Shown here in pieces: positions 34,767 to 43,704 of a stretch of 43,704 nucleotides of DNA. Within the stretch, counting starts at the first letter, position 1; each line of letters opens with the position of its first letter. A program made the translations under genes and the position numbers. Below the pieces are notes generated by a model, which did no database searches, had not been told where the DNA came from, and was given only the letters and a program-made list of their open reading frames with translations. This stretch comes from Rhodanobacteraceae bacterium. GTDB lineage: Bacteria > Pseudomonadota > Gammaproteobacteria > Xanthomonadales > SZUA-5. Location of the stretch: positions 1 to 43,704 of the forward strand of contig JADKFD010000012.1 in NCBI GenBank assembly GCA_016717705.1, given 5' to 3'.

Positions 34767-34792
34767 GGGGGCTCCCCGATTCCCCGCCCCCA

Positions 34793-36966
34793 TCACCACG
34801 CGTAACGCACACTCGCCCCGATCTGCCGACCCGGCTGGGTGTAAAGATCGATCTCGCGCGCGTCGGCGGGCAGGCCCTTGACGCCACTCCACAGCCAGTA
34901 GCGACGGTCGGTCAGGTTGAAGGCGCCGATGTCGATCTGCAGGCGGTCGGCGACCTGGATGCGCCAATACGCGTCCAGCGTGGCGTAGCCGGGCGTGCGG
35001 AACACATCGACGGTGCTGTCGTCGACGCGCGACTTGGCGCTGACTGCCGTGGCGACCAGCTCCAGCCGCTGGCGCCCGCTCAGCGAGTCGTAGGACAGAC
35101 CCATGGTCAGCTTGCCCGGATCGACGCTGTTCAGCGGCACGTCGCGCGCGGTGTCGTCGCCGTGGGTCCACGCCAGCGCGCCGTTCACGGCGAATCCTTC
35201 CCACGGCAGACTGACTTCGCCGCGCAGTTCGGCGCCGTAGATGTGCGCGCGGTCGCGATTGATCGACTGGAACACCAGCGCGCCGCTGACCGGGTCACGA
35301 CCGAGATTGGCGCGCGACTCGATCAGGTCGCGGTAGTGGTTGTCGAACAGCGCCAGCTCGAAGGAACTGAATTCGCCCGACATGCGCGCGCCGATCTCGA
35401 AGCCCTGCGAATGTTCCGGCTTCAGGTCCGGATTGGGGATGGCCACGTAGTTGAAGGCGGGGATGTTGAAGCCCAGATTGACGTCGGACACCGGTGGCGC
35501 GCGAAAACCGAGCGCGTACTGGCCGAACAGTTGCGTGCCGTGGCTGAGCTCATAGCGCACGCCCAGTTTCGGTGTGAACTGCGACTCGGACAGGTCCACC
35601 GGCGCCACATTGGGATTGTCAGCGAGGTAGATCGCGTCGCTCTGGCTGTCGACGCGGAATCGCTCGTAGCGGATGCCCGGAATGATCGCCAGCGCGGCAT
35701 CGCCGGGACGAATCTCGTCCTGCCAGAAAGCGCCGAACTCAGTCGCCGTAGACGGCGGGAAGTCGCGCACCGGAAAACGTTCGCCGATCAGCACATTGGT
35801 GACCTGACCGGTGCTGAGGTTGGTTTCCAGCGCGTCACGCAGTTCGTTGAGGTCGGTTTGCGAGTACTCGATGCCGTAGACCTGCCAATGGCGCGCGCCG
35901 AGCGCGTCGAAACGGCCTTCAGCCTGCACGTCGAGACCGGTCGAATCGGTCTTGAACAGAAAGCTGCGGTCGCGCAGGGTTTCCGGCGTGCGCGGCGGCA
36001 CCGCGGCACGCGTCTGCAGCGTGCGCTGCTCGGTGCGGCTGTGCTGGCTGTAGACGGTGCTGCTCAGGGAATCCAGGCCCGGCGCGTCGAACGACCACTC
36101 GCCACCCAGACTCAATCGTTCGCGCGCGAACCGGTCGTGGCCCAGCATTGCGGTGGTGGTGGCGTACTGCCCGGGCCGTGGACCAGCGAGTCGATCTCGC
36201 TGTCGACCTGCTCGTCGGTGCGATCGAGCATCAGACTGTAACGACCGATGCTGCTGCCGTCGTAGCCGAACTTGAGCATCTCGCTGCGCTCGTCGCGATC
36301 CGCCGGATTGCTTTGCAGGCCGCCGTCGCGCGGCAGGTTCTCGCGCTCGTTGCCTTGCCGGCGGACGATACCGGCGAGCACCTCGAAGGCGCCGCCGCGC
36401 CAGGCGGACAGCCCGGCGACCGCCATGCTGCCGTCGCGACTGAGCGCATGGGTCTCGGCGCGCAAACCGATATCGCCCTGGGCGCTCGCCATCAGCTCCT
36501 CCGGGCTCAGCGTGCGCATGCTGACCACACCGGCCAGCGCGTCGCTGCCGTACAGCGTCGAGGCCGGTCCGCGCAGGATTTCCATGCGCGACAGAAATGC
36601 CGTCTCGATGGCGCCACGCGAGGCATTGGAGAAGCTGCCGATGGCAAAACCGTCGGCCACCGGCACGCCGTCGATCTCCATGCCGACGCGATTGCCAGAC
36701 AGGCCGCGGATGGAGAAGCCCTGGATGCCGAAGCGCGACGCGTCTTCTGGCGCGCTGACGCCCGGCTCGTAGCGCACCGCGTCGGCCAGGTCCTGCACCA
36801 AGGTCTGATCCATGCGCTCGCGCTCGATCAAGGACACCGTGCCCGCCACCTCGCGCGCCGGTTGCGCGCTGCGGCTGGCGACGCTGACCACGGCGTCGAA
36901 ACGTTTCTCCGGAGGGGTGTCCAGCGCCGCGGCGAGGGCCAGCGGCAGCAGCAGGTGAATGAGCAT
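34793..36966 (-). CDS. TonB-dependent outer-membrane receptor (haem/haemoglobin-type), one frameshift
   Basis: An outer-membrane beta-barrel that imports a ligand using TonB energy. Signal peptide MLIHLLLPLALAAALDTP. The plug domain has SVASRSAQPAREVAGTVSLI, GIQGFSIRGLSGNRVGMEID-GVPV and EILRGPASTLYGSDALAGVV. The barrel carries FRAPP and NPDLKPEHSQGFEIG, the boxes typical of haem and haemoglobin/transferrin/lactoferrin receptors. The His usually found between FRAP and NP(D/N)L in haem receptors is missing, so the ligand is uncertain. It ends ..GRQIGASVRYAW with a terminal aromatic, as outer-membrane proteins do. Near 36165-36172 the frame shifts: one extra C in the GGCCCGGG run would join the two parts. 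An FNR-like box and a palindrome lie upstream. No partner TonB genes nearby. Confidence 0.87.
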
Positions 36967-37022
36967 GGTGGTGGTCCGCTAGCGTATGGCTAAAGACTCC
37001 GCCTGCGCAGGCCTGCGTGGCG

Positions 37023-37036
37023 ATGATCTGGGTCAA
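37023..37036 (-). promoter_or_regulatory. FNR/Anr-like box upstream of the TonB-dependent receptor
   Basis: On the minus strand TTGACCCAGATCAT is close to the FNR/Anr consensus TTGAT-N4-ATCAA, with one deviation in each half-site. It lies about 57 nt before the start codon. Its TTGACC could instead be a -35 element. No Fur box was seen. Low confidence. Confidence 0.3.
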
Positions 37037-37042
37037 TTGGAA

Positions 37043-37163
37043 GCGGCAACTAGCAACTGGCTGATAGCGATTAGGGCGCATGGATACCGCTTTCGGGAGT
37101 CGGGGGTTACCGAAAGCCCGGTCATCGCGCCCTAATCGCTAGTTGCTAATTGCCAGTTGCCGC
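37043..37163. repeat. Long palindrome of converging heptamers overlapping a stop codon
   Basis: The left arm (37043-37079) and right arm (37127-37163) are 37 nt each and nearly complementary. The left reads GCAACTA, GCAACTG, GCTGATA, GCGATTA, then GGGCGC. The right, on the minus strand, reads GCAACTG, GCAATTA, GCAACTA, GCGATTA, then GGGCGC. The 47-nt centre has ACCG-CTTTCGG against CCGAAAG-CCGGT. The right arm encodes the last residues (QLAISN) and stop of the EamA transporter on the minus strand. Confidence 0.8.
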
Positions 37164-38071
37164 TCTGCGGGCGCCGTCAACACAAAAATTCCCACCAGCA
37201 CCACCGCAGTGCCGCCCACCTGCACCAGGCTGATGCGCTCGTCGAGCAGCCAGTGGCCGAGGAACAGCAGCGACACCGGTCCCAGCATCGACAGTTGCGA
37301 GGCGCGCGCTGCGCCGATGCGGGCGATCGCGAACATGGTCAGGAACACCGGTGCCACCGTGCACGCCAGTGCGTTGACCAGCGACAGCTGCAACACCGGT
37401 GCCGGCTGGCGCAGATCGGCGAGCGGATGCAGCGCCAGATAGTACAGCAGGCACAAGGCAGTCGACACCAGCATCACGTAGGACACCAGGCGCAGGCTGC
37501 CCACGCGAGCGACCAGTTCCCCCGATTGCACCAGATAGCTGGCGTAGGCGAGCGCCGCGGCGAACACCAGCGCGCTGCCGAAAACCACGTCGCCGGTATC
37601 GAAGCGCAGGTGCTCGATGAACACCAGTAGCGTGCCGGCATAGCTGATCGCCAACGCCCAGCGCTGCCGCCGCGGCACCGGCCTGCGGTACAGCAGTACT
37701 GTCAGCGCCAGCACCAGCGTTGGCGTCAGGAACAGGATCAGCCGTTCGAGCGCGGCGGCGATGTGCTGCAGGCCCCCAGAAATCGAGGTAGCTCGACACG
37801 TAATAGCCGAGAAATCCGGAGCAGCACGATCTGGCGCCACTCGCGGCCCGACAGCCGATCGCCGCGCAATCGCGCGCCAGGTCTCCAGCCCGGCGACCGC
37901 GGCGAACACCGGCAGCGCCAGGCCCATGCGCAGCGTCATCAGCGTGATCGGGTCGATCTGGTGCCGATACAGGAACTTGGCCAGGATCGCCTTGGCCGAA
38001 AACAGGATCGCGGCGGACGCGGCCAGTGCGAAGCCAGTGAGTTCGGTCCGGCGCTGAGACGTGGAGGCCAA
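37139..38071 (-). CDS. EamA/DMT-family transporter with hidden internal frameshifts
   Basis: An inner-membrane exporter or importer of the drug/metabolite transporter superfamily (EamA type), normally ten helices. Helices are visible from ELTGFALAASAAILFSAKAI through LTPTLVLALTVLLYRR to LVQVGGTAVVLVGIFVLTAP. The frame is open throughout, but residues about 77-100 (RRSAVGPRVAPDRAAPDFSA and ITCRATSISG) are not a membrane segment. The other two frames supply the expected RRLSGREWRQIVLL, then GFLGYYVSSYLDFWG, then back to LQHIAAALERL. Three single-base insertions within about 75 bp (37775-37850) explain this, adding up to three and keeping the frame. The final residues come from a palindromic repeat arm. 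Substrate unknown. Confidence 0.82.
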   Translation of the reverse strand: MASTSQRRTELTGFALAASAAILFSAKAILAKFLYRHQIDPITLMTLRMGLALPVFAAVAGLETWRAIARRSAVGPRVAPDRAAPDFSAITCRATSISGGLQHIAAALERLILFLTPTLVLALTVLLYRRPVPRRQRWALAISYAGTLLVFIEHLRFDTGDVVFGSALVFAAALAYASYLVQSGELVARVGSLRLVSYVMLVSTALCLLYYLALHPLADLRQPAPVLQLSLVNALACTVAPVFLTMFAIARIGAARASQLSMLGPVSLLFLGHWLLDERISLVQVGGTAVVLVGIFVLTAPAERQLAISN

Positions 38072-38290
38072 GAGCGGGGCTGGGGGCGAGGGGCTGGGGC
38101 CTGATGATGGGCCATCGTGGCGAGAGCGATGGTTCGATTATCGTCAAGGCGGCGGCCTTGCGGCCCAGCCGCCAGCCCCACCCTGGCTTCACCCGCACCC
38201 AGCCCCGCCTTATCCTGTGCAGCGCATGTCAACGCGGCGTTCACGCGAGCGTTGTACCGCTGCGACCCTTCCCGACATCAGGAGATCACC

Positions 38291-38542
38291 ATGGCCCGTT
38301 CCGCCCGCACCCTCGTCATCGCCCTCACTGCCGCGGTTGCCGGCGCACTCGGCGTGTTCGCCGGCTCGGTCGGTGCCGATCAGCCACGCATGGAAGCGGC
38401 CTTGAGCCATCTGGAGGCGGCCGAACGCGAACTGGAAGCGGCGACGGAAGACAAGGGTGGCCACCGCGCCGAAGCCCTGCGCCTGGTGCGCTCGGCGCAA
38501 CAGCAGGTGCGCCAGGGGATCAAGTTCGATCGCAAGCATTGA
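38291..38542 (+). CDS. Small secreted helical protein
   Basis: An 83-residue exported protein of a small, widespread proteobacterial type without a known function. Signal peptide MARSARTLVIALTAAVAGALGVFAGSVGA; the mature part is about 54 residues. It is a single charged helix with hydrophobic heptads: MEAALSHLEAAERELEAATE, a DKGGHR turn, then AEALRLVRSAQQQVRQGIKF. The ALxxLxxAExEL...DKGGHRxxA pattern is a conserved hallmark I recognise from hypothetical proteins in many Proteobacteria. The helical hairpin suggests a small periplasmic protein, possibly oligomeric. ATG at 38291 has AGGAG 7 nt upstream; the earlier in-frame ATG at 38117 is antisense to the transporter promoter region. Divergent from the transporter and followed by repeats before rep. 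Confidence 0.8.
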   Translation: MARSARTLVIALTAAVAGALGVFAGSVGADQPRMEAALSHLEAAERELEAATEDKGGHRAEALRLVRSAQQQVRQGIKFDRKH

Positions 38543-38671
38543 GGCCGGAGGCGCAGTCGAGGGGGTCGGGGATCAATTGCTTTTGCAGCAAAGGACGCGA
38601 AGCGAGATATCGAATAGTTCAGGCCTTGCGTTCAGCGTTGCTTGCAGGACAAAAAGTGCTCTTCAGCTCTG

Positions 38672-38750
38672 GTAGGCCAGGTGTACGGCGCAGCCGTTAC
38701 CGCAAGGGCCCGGCAAGTACCCAGTGAACCGCATATGCGCGTACACCGAG
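38672..38750. repeat. Degenerate REP-like pair, family 1 (A+B)
   Basis: GTAGGCCAGGTGTACGGCGC (A, 38672-38701, right arm shortened to CCGTTACC) and CCAGTGAACCGCATATGCGC (B, to 38750) with a GCCCGGCAAGTA linker. The layout is that of 5243-5326 with several point changes and deletions. It lies 63 bp before the rep start codon. Confidence 0.55.
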
Positions 38751-38812
38751 CACAGGCCGGCCCTTTGGCCAGTCGATGTACTGCGCGGCCCGTCCTGACC
38801 CGCCTCCCGCCG

Positions 38813-40787
38813 ATGCTCAACCCGCAGCAACTCGAAGCCGTACGCTATCTGGACGGGCCGCTTTTGGTGCTGGCGGGCGCCGGATCGGGCAAGACCAGCG
38901 TGATTACGCAGAAGATCGCGCACCTGGTGAAATCCGGTTTGTACGCGCTGAACGAGATCGCGGCGATCACCTTCACCAACAAGGCCGCGCGCGAAATGCG
39001 CGAGCGCGCCGCGAAGTTGTTGGGTGAGGGTGGCAGCGAGGGTCTGACGGTGTCGACCTTCCACGCGATGGGCATGCGCTTTCTCGAGATCGAGCATGCG
39101 CAGGTCGGGCTGCGCCGCGGCTTTTCCATCCTCGGCGAGGATGATTCGCGCGCGCTGATCAAGGATCTGGCGCCCAAGGGCGTCAGCAACGATGTGCTCG
39201 ACCGCTGGCGCCAGATCATCGGTCGCGCCAAGAACCAGGGGCTGGATCCGCCAGCGGCGCTGGCCGCCTCGCAGACCCCGCGTGAACGCGAGGCGGCGGA
39301 ACTGTATGCCAGCTACGCGCAGCGGCTCACCGCCTTCAACGCGGTCGATTTCGACGACCTGATCGCGCTGCCGGTGCGCGTGCTCGAAACCGATGCGGAG
39401 ACACGCGCCAAGTGGCAGCGCAAATTTCGCTATCTGCTGGTCGACGAGTACCAGGACACCAATGACGCGCAGTACCGATTGATGCGGCTGTTGGCCGGAG
39501 ATCGCGGCATGTTCACGGCCGTTGGCGACGATGACCAGTCGATCTACGCCTGGCGCGGTGCCAATCCGGAGAATCTGGCGCAGCTGCCCGGGACTATCCG
39601 AAGCTGAAGATCGTCAAGCTGGAACAGAACTACCGCTGCGCCCAGCGCATCCTGCGCGCCGCCAACACGGTGATCGGACAGAACCCGCACCTGCACCCCA
39701 AGAAGCTGTGGAGCGCGCTGCCGGATGGGGATCAGATTCGCATCATCGCGCGCAGCAGCGATGCCGACGAGGCCGAGTTCGTCGCCGCCGAGATCACCCA
39801 CAAGCAACTGGTCGACAAGTGCCGGCCGCGCGATTTTGCCGTGCTGTTCCGCGGCAACCATCAGGCGCGCGCTCGCTGGAACTGGCGATGCGTGCGCTGA
39901 AGCTGCCGTATCACCTGTCCGGTGCCACCTCGTTCTTCGATCGCCAGGAGATCAAGGATGTGATGGCTTACCTGCGGCTGTTGACCAACCCGGAGGACGA
40001 TGCGGCCTTCGTGCGCGCGGTGGCGACGCCGCGGCGCGATATCGGCGCCAGCACGCTGGAAAAACTGGCCACGCTGGCGCAAGGACGCAGCTTGCCACTG
40101 GCGCGCGCCGCCGGCTCGCCGGCGCTGCTGGCGACACTGACCCCACGCGCAGCGCGCGCGCTGACTGCCTTTGCCGAGCGCCTCGACCACTGGCGCAGCC
40201 TGAGCACCAGCGTGCGTCCGCGCGCGCTGATCGAGCAGTTGATCCGCGACACCGGCCTGGCGCAGCACTGGCGCGAACACAGCAGCAATCCGGAACAGGC
40301 CAACCGGCGCCAGCAGCAGGTGCAGGCTTTCCTCGAATGGATCGGCGATCGCCGCGAGAATTCGCTCAGCCAGTTGCTGACGCAGCTGATGCTGGAAAGC
40401 CAGGACGACGAACCTGGCGATCGCGTGCGCCTGATGACGCTGCACAGCGCCAAGGGACTGGAGTTCCGCCATGTGTTTCTGGTCGGCCTGGAAGACGGCA
40501 TCCTGCCGCACGTGTCCTCGATCGACGAGGGCCGACTGGACGAGGAACGCCGCTTGTTCTACGTCGGCATGACGCGCGCCAAGGAGACCTTGACGCTGTC
40601 CTATTGCCGCGTGCGCACGCGCTTCGGCCGCGAAGAAACGCCGGAACCGAGCCGCTTTTTGACCGAAATGCCGGCCGCCGAAGTGCGCTGGGTGGGCAAG
40701 GGCGAGAAGGTGCAGCAGACCGTCGAGCAAAAGCAGGCCGCGGCCAGGCCGCACCTGGATGCGATCAAGGCCTTGTTGGGGGCGTAA
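38813..40787 (+). CDS. rep: ATP-dependent DNA helicase Rep, two frameshifts
   Basis: A UvrD/Rep superfamily 1A helicase that unwinds DNA 3' to 5' and helps replication forks through obstacles. Motif I is AGAGSGKTSVITQ, with ITFTNKAAREM (Ia), VDEYQDTN (II), VGDDDQSIYAWRGA (III) and LEQNYR (IV). GLEFRHVFLVG and EERRLFYVGMTRAKETLTL (V and VI) follow. The C-terminus EPSRFLTEMPAAEVRWVGKG is Rep-like rather than UvrD-like. Near 39588 one G is missing (CTGCCCGG for CTGGCCCGG). Near 39866-39875 the frame shifts again around GCGCGCGCTCG. Correcting both gives about 657 residues, the usual Rep length. Because Rep is conserved and both shifts are simple, sequencing error is likely. ATG 38813 gives the family start MLNPQQLEAVRYL. 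A GCACGGG array begins right after the TAA stop. Confidence 0.88.
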
Positions 40788-40815
40788 GCACGGGGCACGG
40801 GGCACGGGGCACGGG
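40788..40815. repeat. Heptanucleotide tandem repeat (GCACGGG)4
   Basis: Four perfect copies of GCACGGG beginning at the base after the rep stop codon (TAA, 40785-40787). Short but perfect, and in the same position relative to a gene end as the TACTCAC array after ettA. Confidence 0.8.
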
Positions 40816-41033
40816 AAGCATGCAGCGGGAGCGATGCTGTCGTGGGTCCGGACCCGGACGCTTTTCGCGGCCCGACCAAGAGCGTTCGAACAAGGTTCGA
40901 ACCCACAGAGCCCGGGTTAAAGGTCATGCCGGCCCAGGTTACCACGTGTATCGGCCCGATATACGTAGGCCCTTCGGGCCACACCTACGTCTGCTCTTGC
41001 TTCCCCATCGAGGGAGCGGCGCAGCCGCCCTAG
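40816..41033. other. Intergenic region with short hairpins, no gene
   Basis: Between the convergent rep and smg genes. It contains GGGTCCGGACCC (palindrome, about 40844-40855) and a stem of GTAGGCCC-TTCG-GGCC with ACCTAC beyond (about 40966-40990). A GTTCGAAC repeat near 40886-40902 resembles a tRNA T-loop but lacks the other arms. I see no gene here. Confidence 0.5.
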
Positions 41034-41511
41034 CTAGTTGACCGACTCGTCGTGGTCGAACATCAGGTTTTCCAGCCAGGAATAGGCGGCTTCCTGGTCG
41101 GGCTGGTTGAACAGCACCATCAGGATCACCCATTTGAGCTCTTCGACGTCGACTTCTTCGACATCGAGGGCGATGACCCGGTCGAGAACCAGTTCGCGCT
41201 GAGCCGGCGAAAGCACGCTTTGCTGTTCCAGAAACATCAGGAAACCCTGCGCTTCGACGTCGAGCTTGTCGCGCTCTTGCGGCGCCAGCACGCGAGATCG
41301 GGCCGCCGGCGTCGAGCGTGCGCGGCTCGCAAGCCGGGCGCAGCTCCCCCAGCTCGTCGAGCCAGGTGAAAGCCTTGTTGATCTCGTGCGGGCTGAAACC
41401 GGCTTCGATCAGCGAACTCTGCAGGGACTCGCGATCATCGTCGGCATCAGGATCTTCGACCATGATGTTTTCGAAGACAGACAATACGTCGAAGTACGTT
41501 CTCACCATCAT
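41034..41511 (-). CDS. smg: Smg family protein (DUF494), one frameshift
   Basis: A small protein of the Smg/DUF494 family, found next to dprA in many Gammaproteobacteria; its function is not firmly known. From the ATG at 41511: MMVRTYFDVLSVFENIMVED, then DDDRESLQSSLIEAGFSPHE and INKAFTWLDELGELRP, all family features. The frame shifts near 41290-41305, where one base is gained or lost around TCGCGTGCTGG. From there the second frame gives RVLAPQERDKLDVEAQGFLM, then FLEQQSVLSPAQRELVLDRV and EELKWVILMVLFNQPDQEAA before the stop at 41034. Combined length is about 158 residues, as expected. Start overlaps the probable end of dprA, an arrangement typical of a dprA-smg operon. The frameshift is most likely a sequencing error, in line with the region's other indels. 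Confidence 0.82.
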
Positions 41512-42630
41512 CTGATCCGGCGCGGCGGCTGTAGGCCGCACCGGGATTCGCGACTACTTCAACTCCATGCGCAGCAACATGCTCGAAAGGTTTAAGGACG
41601 GTCAATCAGTGCGCGCTCGGTCAGGCCGTCGATGCTGACTGGATCGTATCAGCGCCTGTCACCGGCGCAGGGTGTCGGCGTCGTCGGAAGCCACCCGGCC
41701 GCCGCCAGACGCGGCGGTCGGCAGTGCTGAGCTGGCGATGGCGGCGTGCTGATGTCGCGCCATTCGCTGACCATCAGGGCCAGTTCTTCGATCCTGGGCG
41801 GTTTTCGACCAGTTTGCGCCGTCGCGGATCGAATTGGTGGCAGCATATGGCGAGGTGGATTGTGGATCAAGCCGGGGATGGCAAACGCCTCCGGCCCCTG
41901 AGTCGACGTCAGCCACGCGCGCGATCAACGAGCCGCTGCCGAGGCTGGCCTCGACCACCAACGTCCCCACAGCGACGAAGAACCGCTGATGCTTTGTTTG
42001 CGCCGCGGAAGTTTTCCAGCAGTGCCCGGCGATACGCGGCGAGAACTCGCTGACCAGCGCGCCCTGGCCGACGATGGCGCGGGCGAGACCGTGGCGCGCC
42101 GGATAGACGGTCAGGTCCGGTTTCCCCGGTACCGCGATGGTCTGTCCCTTGGCATCCAGGGCGCCCTGGTGCGCGGCGGCGTCGATGCCATGCCGGTCTG
42201 CACAAACCCACGCGCCACGAAGGTGGCTTTTGCTGGCGGCGAAAGTCGCACCGTGGCGTGATCCAGCGCTGCCCTGGCGGCTATGACGATATTGCGCGGC
42301 AACCTGAGCAGCATCGACGTCGCCGCGCACTGCCGCACAGCGAACAGCAGGATCGGCGCCCGCATACGACCGCTTGAACAGCGGCGGGTAACGCGCATCG
42401 CTGGCGCTGGTAAGCAGCCTCTCGATGGGTCGAGGATTCCCGCTTCCGCGCGAGAGCGCTCGACCGCGCGGCGCCCAGCACTACATGGCGATGCGTCGCG
42501 AGGCCAGTTCGACATCACCGCAGCGGCATCGAGCGCACGCGCACGCCGCGCTGCCTGCCGGTGGCACGCCAAAACGCGGTAGAGGGTCAGCGAATGAAAC
42601 AAAGGAGTCAATAAGGGGGTCCTCGCGCAT
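41508..42630 (-). pseudogene. dprA: DNA processing protein DprA, broken by many indels
   Basis: DprA loads RecA onto incoming single-stranded DNA during natural transformation. Pieces of it are readable on the minus strand in shifting frames. MREDPLIDS at 42630 is the probable start. LLTSASDARYPPLF is in the N-terminal part. RQGSAG and GIDAAAHQGALDAKGQTIAV are followed by PDLTVYPARHG, GALVSEFSP, LVVEASLGSGSLI and an IRDGAN piece, in Rossmann-fold order. A winged-helix remnant (YDPVSIDGLTER, LSSMLLRMELK, ANPGAAYSRR) lies at about 41525-41655. Total span, about 370 codons, fits DprA. At least eight single-base shifts are needed. Either the gene is degraded or, as I prefer given the pattern elsewhere, the sequence here is of poor quality. 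Downstream smg overlaps. Confidence 0.75.
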
Positions 42631-42738
42631 GGCGCAAAAGAATAGGCCGGGTTTCACATTCAGGGTTAAGCGCGGCAACGCGAGGCCAAAAGCCCTGCTG
42701 TTTGACAACCCGCGCGATGCGTTGTCGATGCAACAAGC

Positions 42739-43704
42739 TTAGAGCTCAATGGGTTCAAGCACCCGGTCGCGTATATGGATCACCTTGACGCCGAATTGAC
42801 AAACCAGACCAGACCGTGGCAGATGCGGTCAAGTACGGAAAAATCATATGGTGTGTCGAGAAGAAAATTCAAATCAAAACGTGACCCGCTTTCGTGAGGT
42901 TAAACAAGGCCCGCAGTGCTGCAGTCAGGATAAACCTCGTCGACGATATTCTCGCCGGGCTGATAGATCAGGTAAGACCTCGCCGACACCTCGATGCCGT
43001 CCTGAGCGCCACGCGAGATCACCCCGAAGGAACCTGGACCACCACTTCGTGGTTGATTCGCTTCCGGCAATCCGATGACGCGTGAAGAGCTATTCTCCGG
43101 TACGCCAGCACCCGGGCGCGGCCTGCGGGTAGGGGATTGAGCGGCAGAAACTGCGGTTAAATCGGGCAGCAACAGATCGCCCTTGCGAAGTTCGATGTCG
43201 ATTGGCCAGGTCACATACAGCGTTGCTTGCGGATGCACCGACCACGGTGACGACGCCAATGCCGATTTCGACCGCTTCCGGAGCCAGTACGTCCGCCCGC
43301 GCGTCGTGACGGAGTGCAGTGGAACTGGTCAGAGGTGCCACTTTCCACGGCGGTAGCCTCGTTGACCTTTTCCTTGTTCCACAGCCAGCCATTAGCATCT
43401 TCTCGCTGTGAATCCACGGTGGGCCACCTGGCAATGGCGTAACGCTGCCCGGTGGCGACGCGTCGGCCGGGAGGCGCCGAAGATAAATCAGCTGCCGTTT
43501 CAGACCGATCACCCGATTCTCTTCGATCGCAGCGATGTACGATGCGACTCGATCTCCTTCGCTGAGGACCCGTGGACGCGTCAAAAAGCTGCGGATATCC
43601 GAGGCGGAAGCGGCGGAATCGCTTCATCCTGACTCTCCTCGCGGCTCCTCCGATCCGGCTCATCCGGCGGACTGCCGACCAGAAGTCCCGGCATGCGCCG
43701 TCGA
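42739..43704 (-). pseudogene. LysM-type (dprA-linked) peptidoglycan-binding protein, C-terminal part, many indels
   Basis: On the minus strand, broken pieces resemble the C-terminal region of the LysM-domain protein that precedes dprA in Xanthomonadales. TRPRVLSEGDRVASYIAAIE is followed by ENRVIGLKRQLIYLRRL, GQRYAIARWPTVDSQ and VLAPEAVEIGIGVVTVVG-ASAS. Then come LYVTWPIDIELRKGDLLLPD, RVIGLPEANQ, GVISRGAQDGIEV, LIYQPGENIVDEV, DRICHGLV and VKVIHIRDRVLEPIEL, ending at a TAA at 42741-42739. No single frame holds more than about 60 residues of it. The LysM domain itself would lie beyond the right edge of the window, so the name rests on synteny and these pieces. 42631-42738 is the gap to dprA and holds nothing I recognise. 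Indels are probably technical. Confidence 0.6.

Noticed and set aside
31548..36966. A protease-receptor gene cluster acting as one nutrient-uptake system
   Set aside because: Each M35 gene has its own promoter and terminator and a repeat cluster separates them from the receptor. Proximity alone does not support it.
37146..38198. A 350-codon frame overlapping the EamA transporter
   Set aside because: Most of it is not membrane-like. Only a short piece (GFLGYYVSSYLDFWG) belongs to the transporter, which reveals a frameshift and not a second gene.
40842..40925. Possible tRNA, from a GGTTCGAACC T-loop-like motif
   Set aside because: No acceptor, D or anticodon stems can be built around it. The motif is explained by a local GTTCGAAC repeat.

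Overview
This is a GC-rich window with densely packed genes. It most likely comes from a gammaproteobacterium of the Lysobacterales (Xanthomonadales). The clues are the gene order at the right end (a probable LysM-type protein, then dprA, then smg, all on the minus strand), the secreted proteins with the GAWY/RSGEG repeat, an EttA-type ABC-F protein, and many small palindromic intergenic repeats. No rRNA, tRNA, CRISPR array, prophage or complete insertion sequence was found. The order-level assignment is inference.

Layout. 1-3.3 kb: the 3'-truncated pyrF, a secreted M1 aminopeptidase and a small secreted protein. 3.5-8.5 kb: an acyl-CoA ligase, a membrane fatty-acid desaturase and a secreted Kelch protein whose promoter spacer is filled by a palindrome. 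8.9-11.1 kb: a short-chain dehydrogenase (TTG start) overlapping a GNAT acetyltransferase, then a VapBC-type toxin-antitoxin pair. 11.1-17.2 kb: a MacB/FtsX-type permease, a cyclic-nucleotide-binding/DUF1003 membrane protein, a 160-bp MITE-like element that supplies the stop codons of two convergent genes, a DUF1223 protein and a secreted PHP/CehA-like protein. 17.3-23 kb: a PLP decarboxylase, an OmpR-type two-component pair and a tryptophanase-like lyase. 23-31.3 kb: a J-domain protein, an M48 peptidase, DUF898, YbjQ, a small membrane protein, a secreted protein with two TonB_C-like domains, TspO and EttA. 31.5-37 kb: two tandem M35 (aspzincin) metallopeptidase paralogs with matching promoters and terminators, then a TonB-dependent receptor. 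37-41 kb: an EamA-type transporter, a small secreted helical protein and the Rep helicase. 41-43.7 kb: smg, dprA and a probable LysM-type gene, all broken by indels.

Two themes run through the window. The first is the intergenic repeats. I count at least six families of small palindromes, some in mirror-image pairs like BIMEs, and four places where unrelated 7-bp units form arrays. Three of those arrays touch or nearly touch a stop codon. The second is the set of single-base frameshifts in otherwise well-conserved genes (PHP protein, histidine kinase, DUF898, TonB receptor, transporter, rep, smg, dprA, LysM-type gene), which become denser towards the right end. Because several are housekeeping genes, I read these mainly as uncorrected sequencing or assembly errors rather than a run of pseudogenes.

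The genes are mostly independent chromosomal functions: lipid metabolism, envelope and secreted proteases, amino-acid breakdown, competence and DNA repair. I do not see a single multi-gene defence or biosynthetic system. The heptamer arrays are the most unusual signal.
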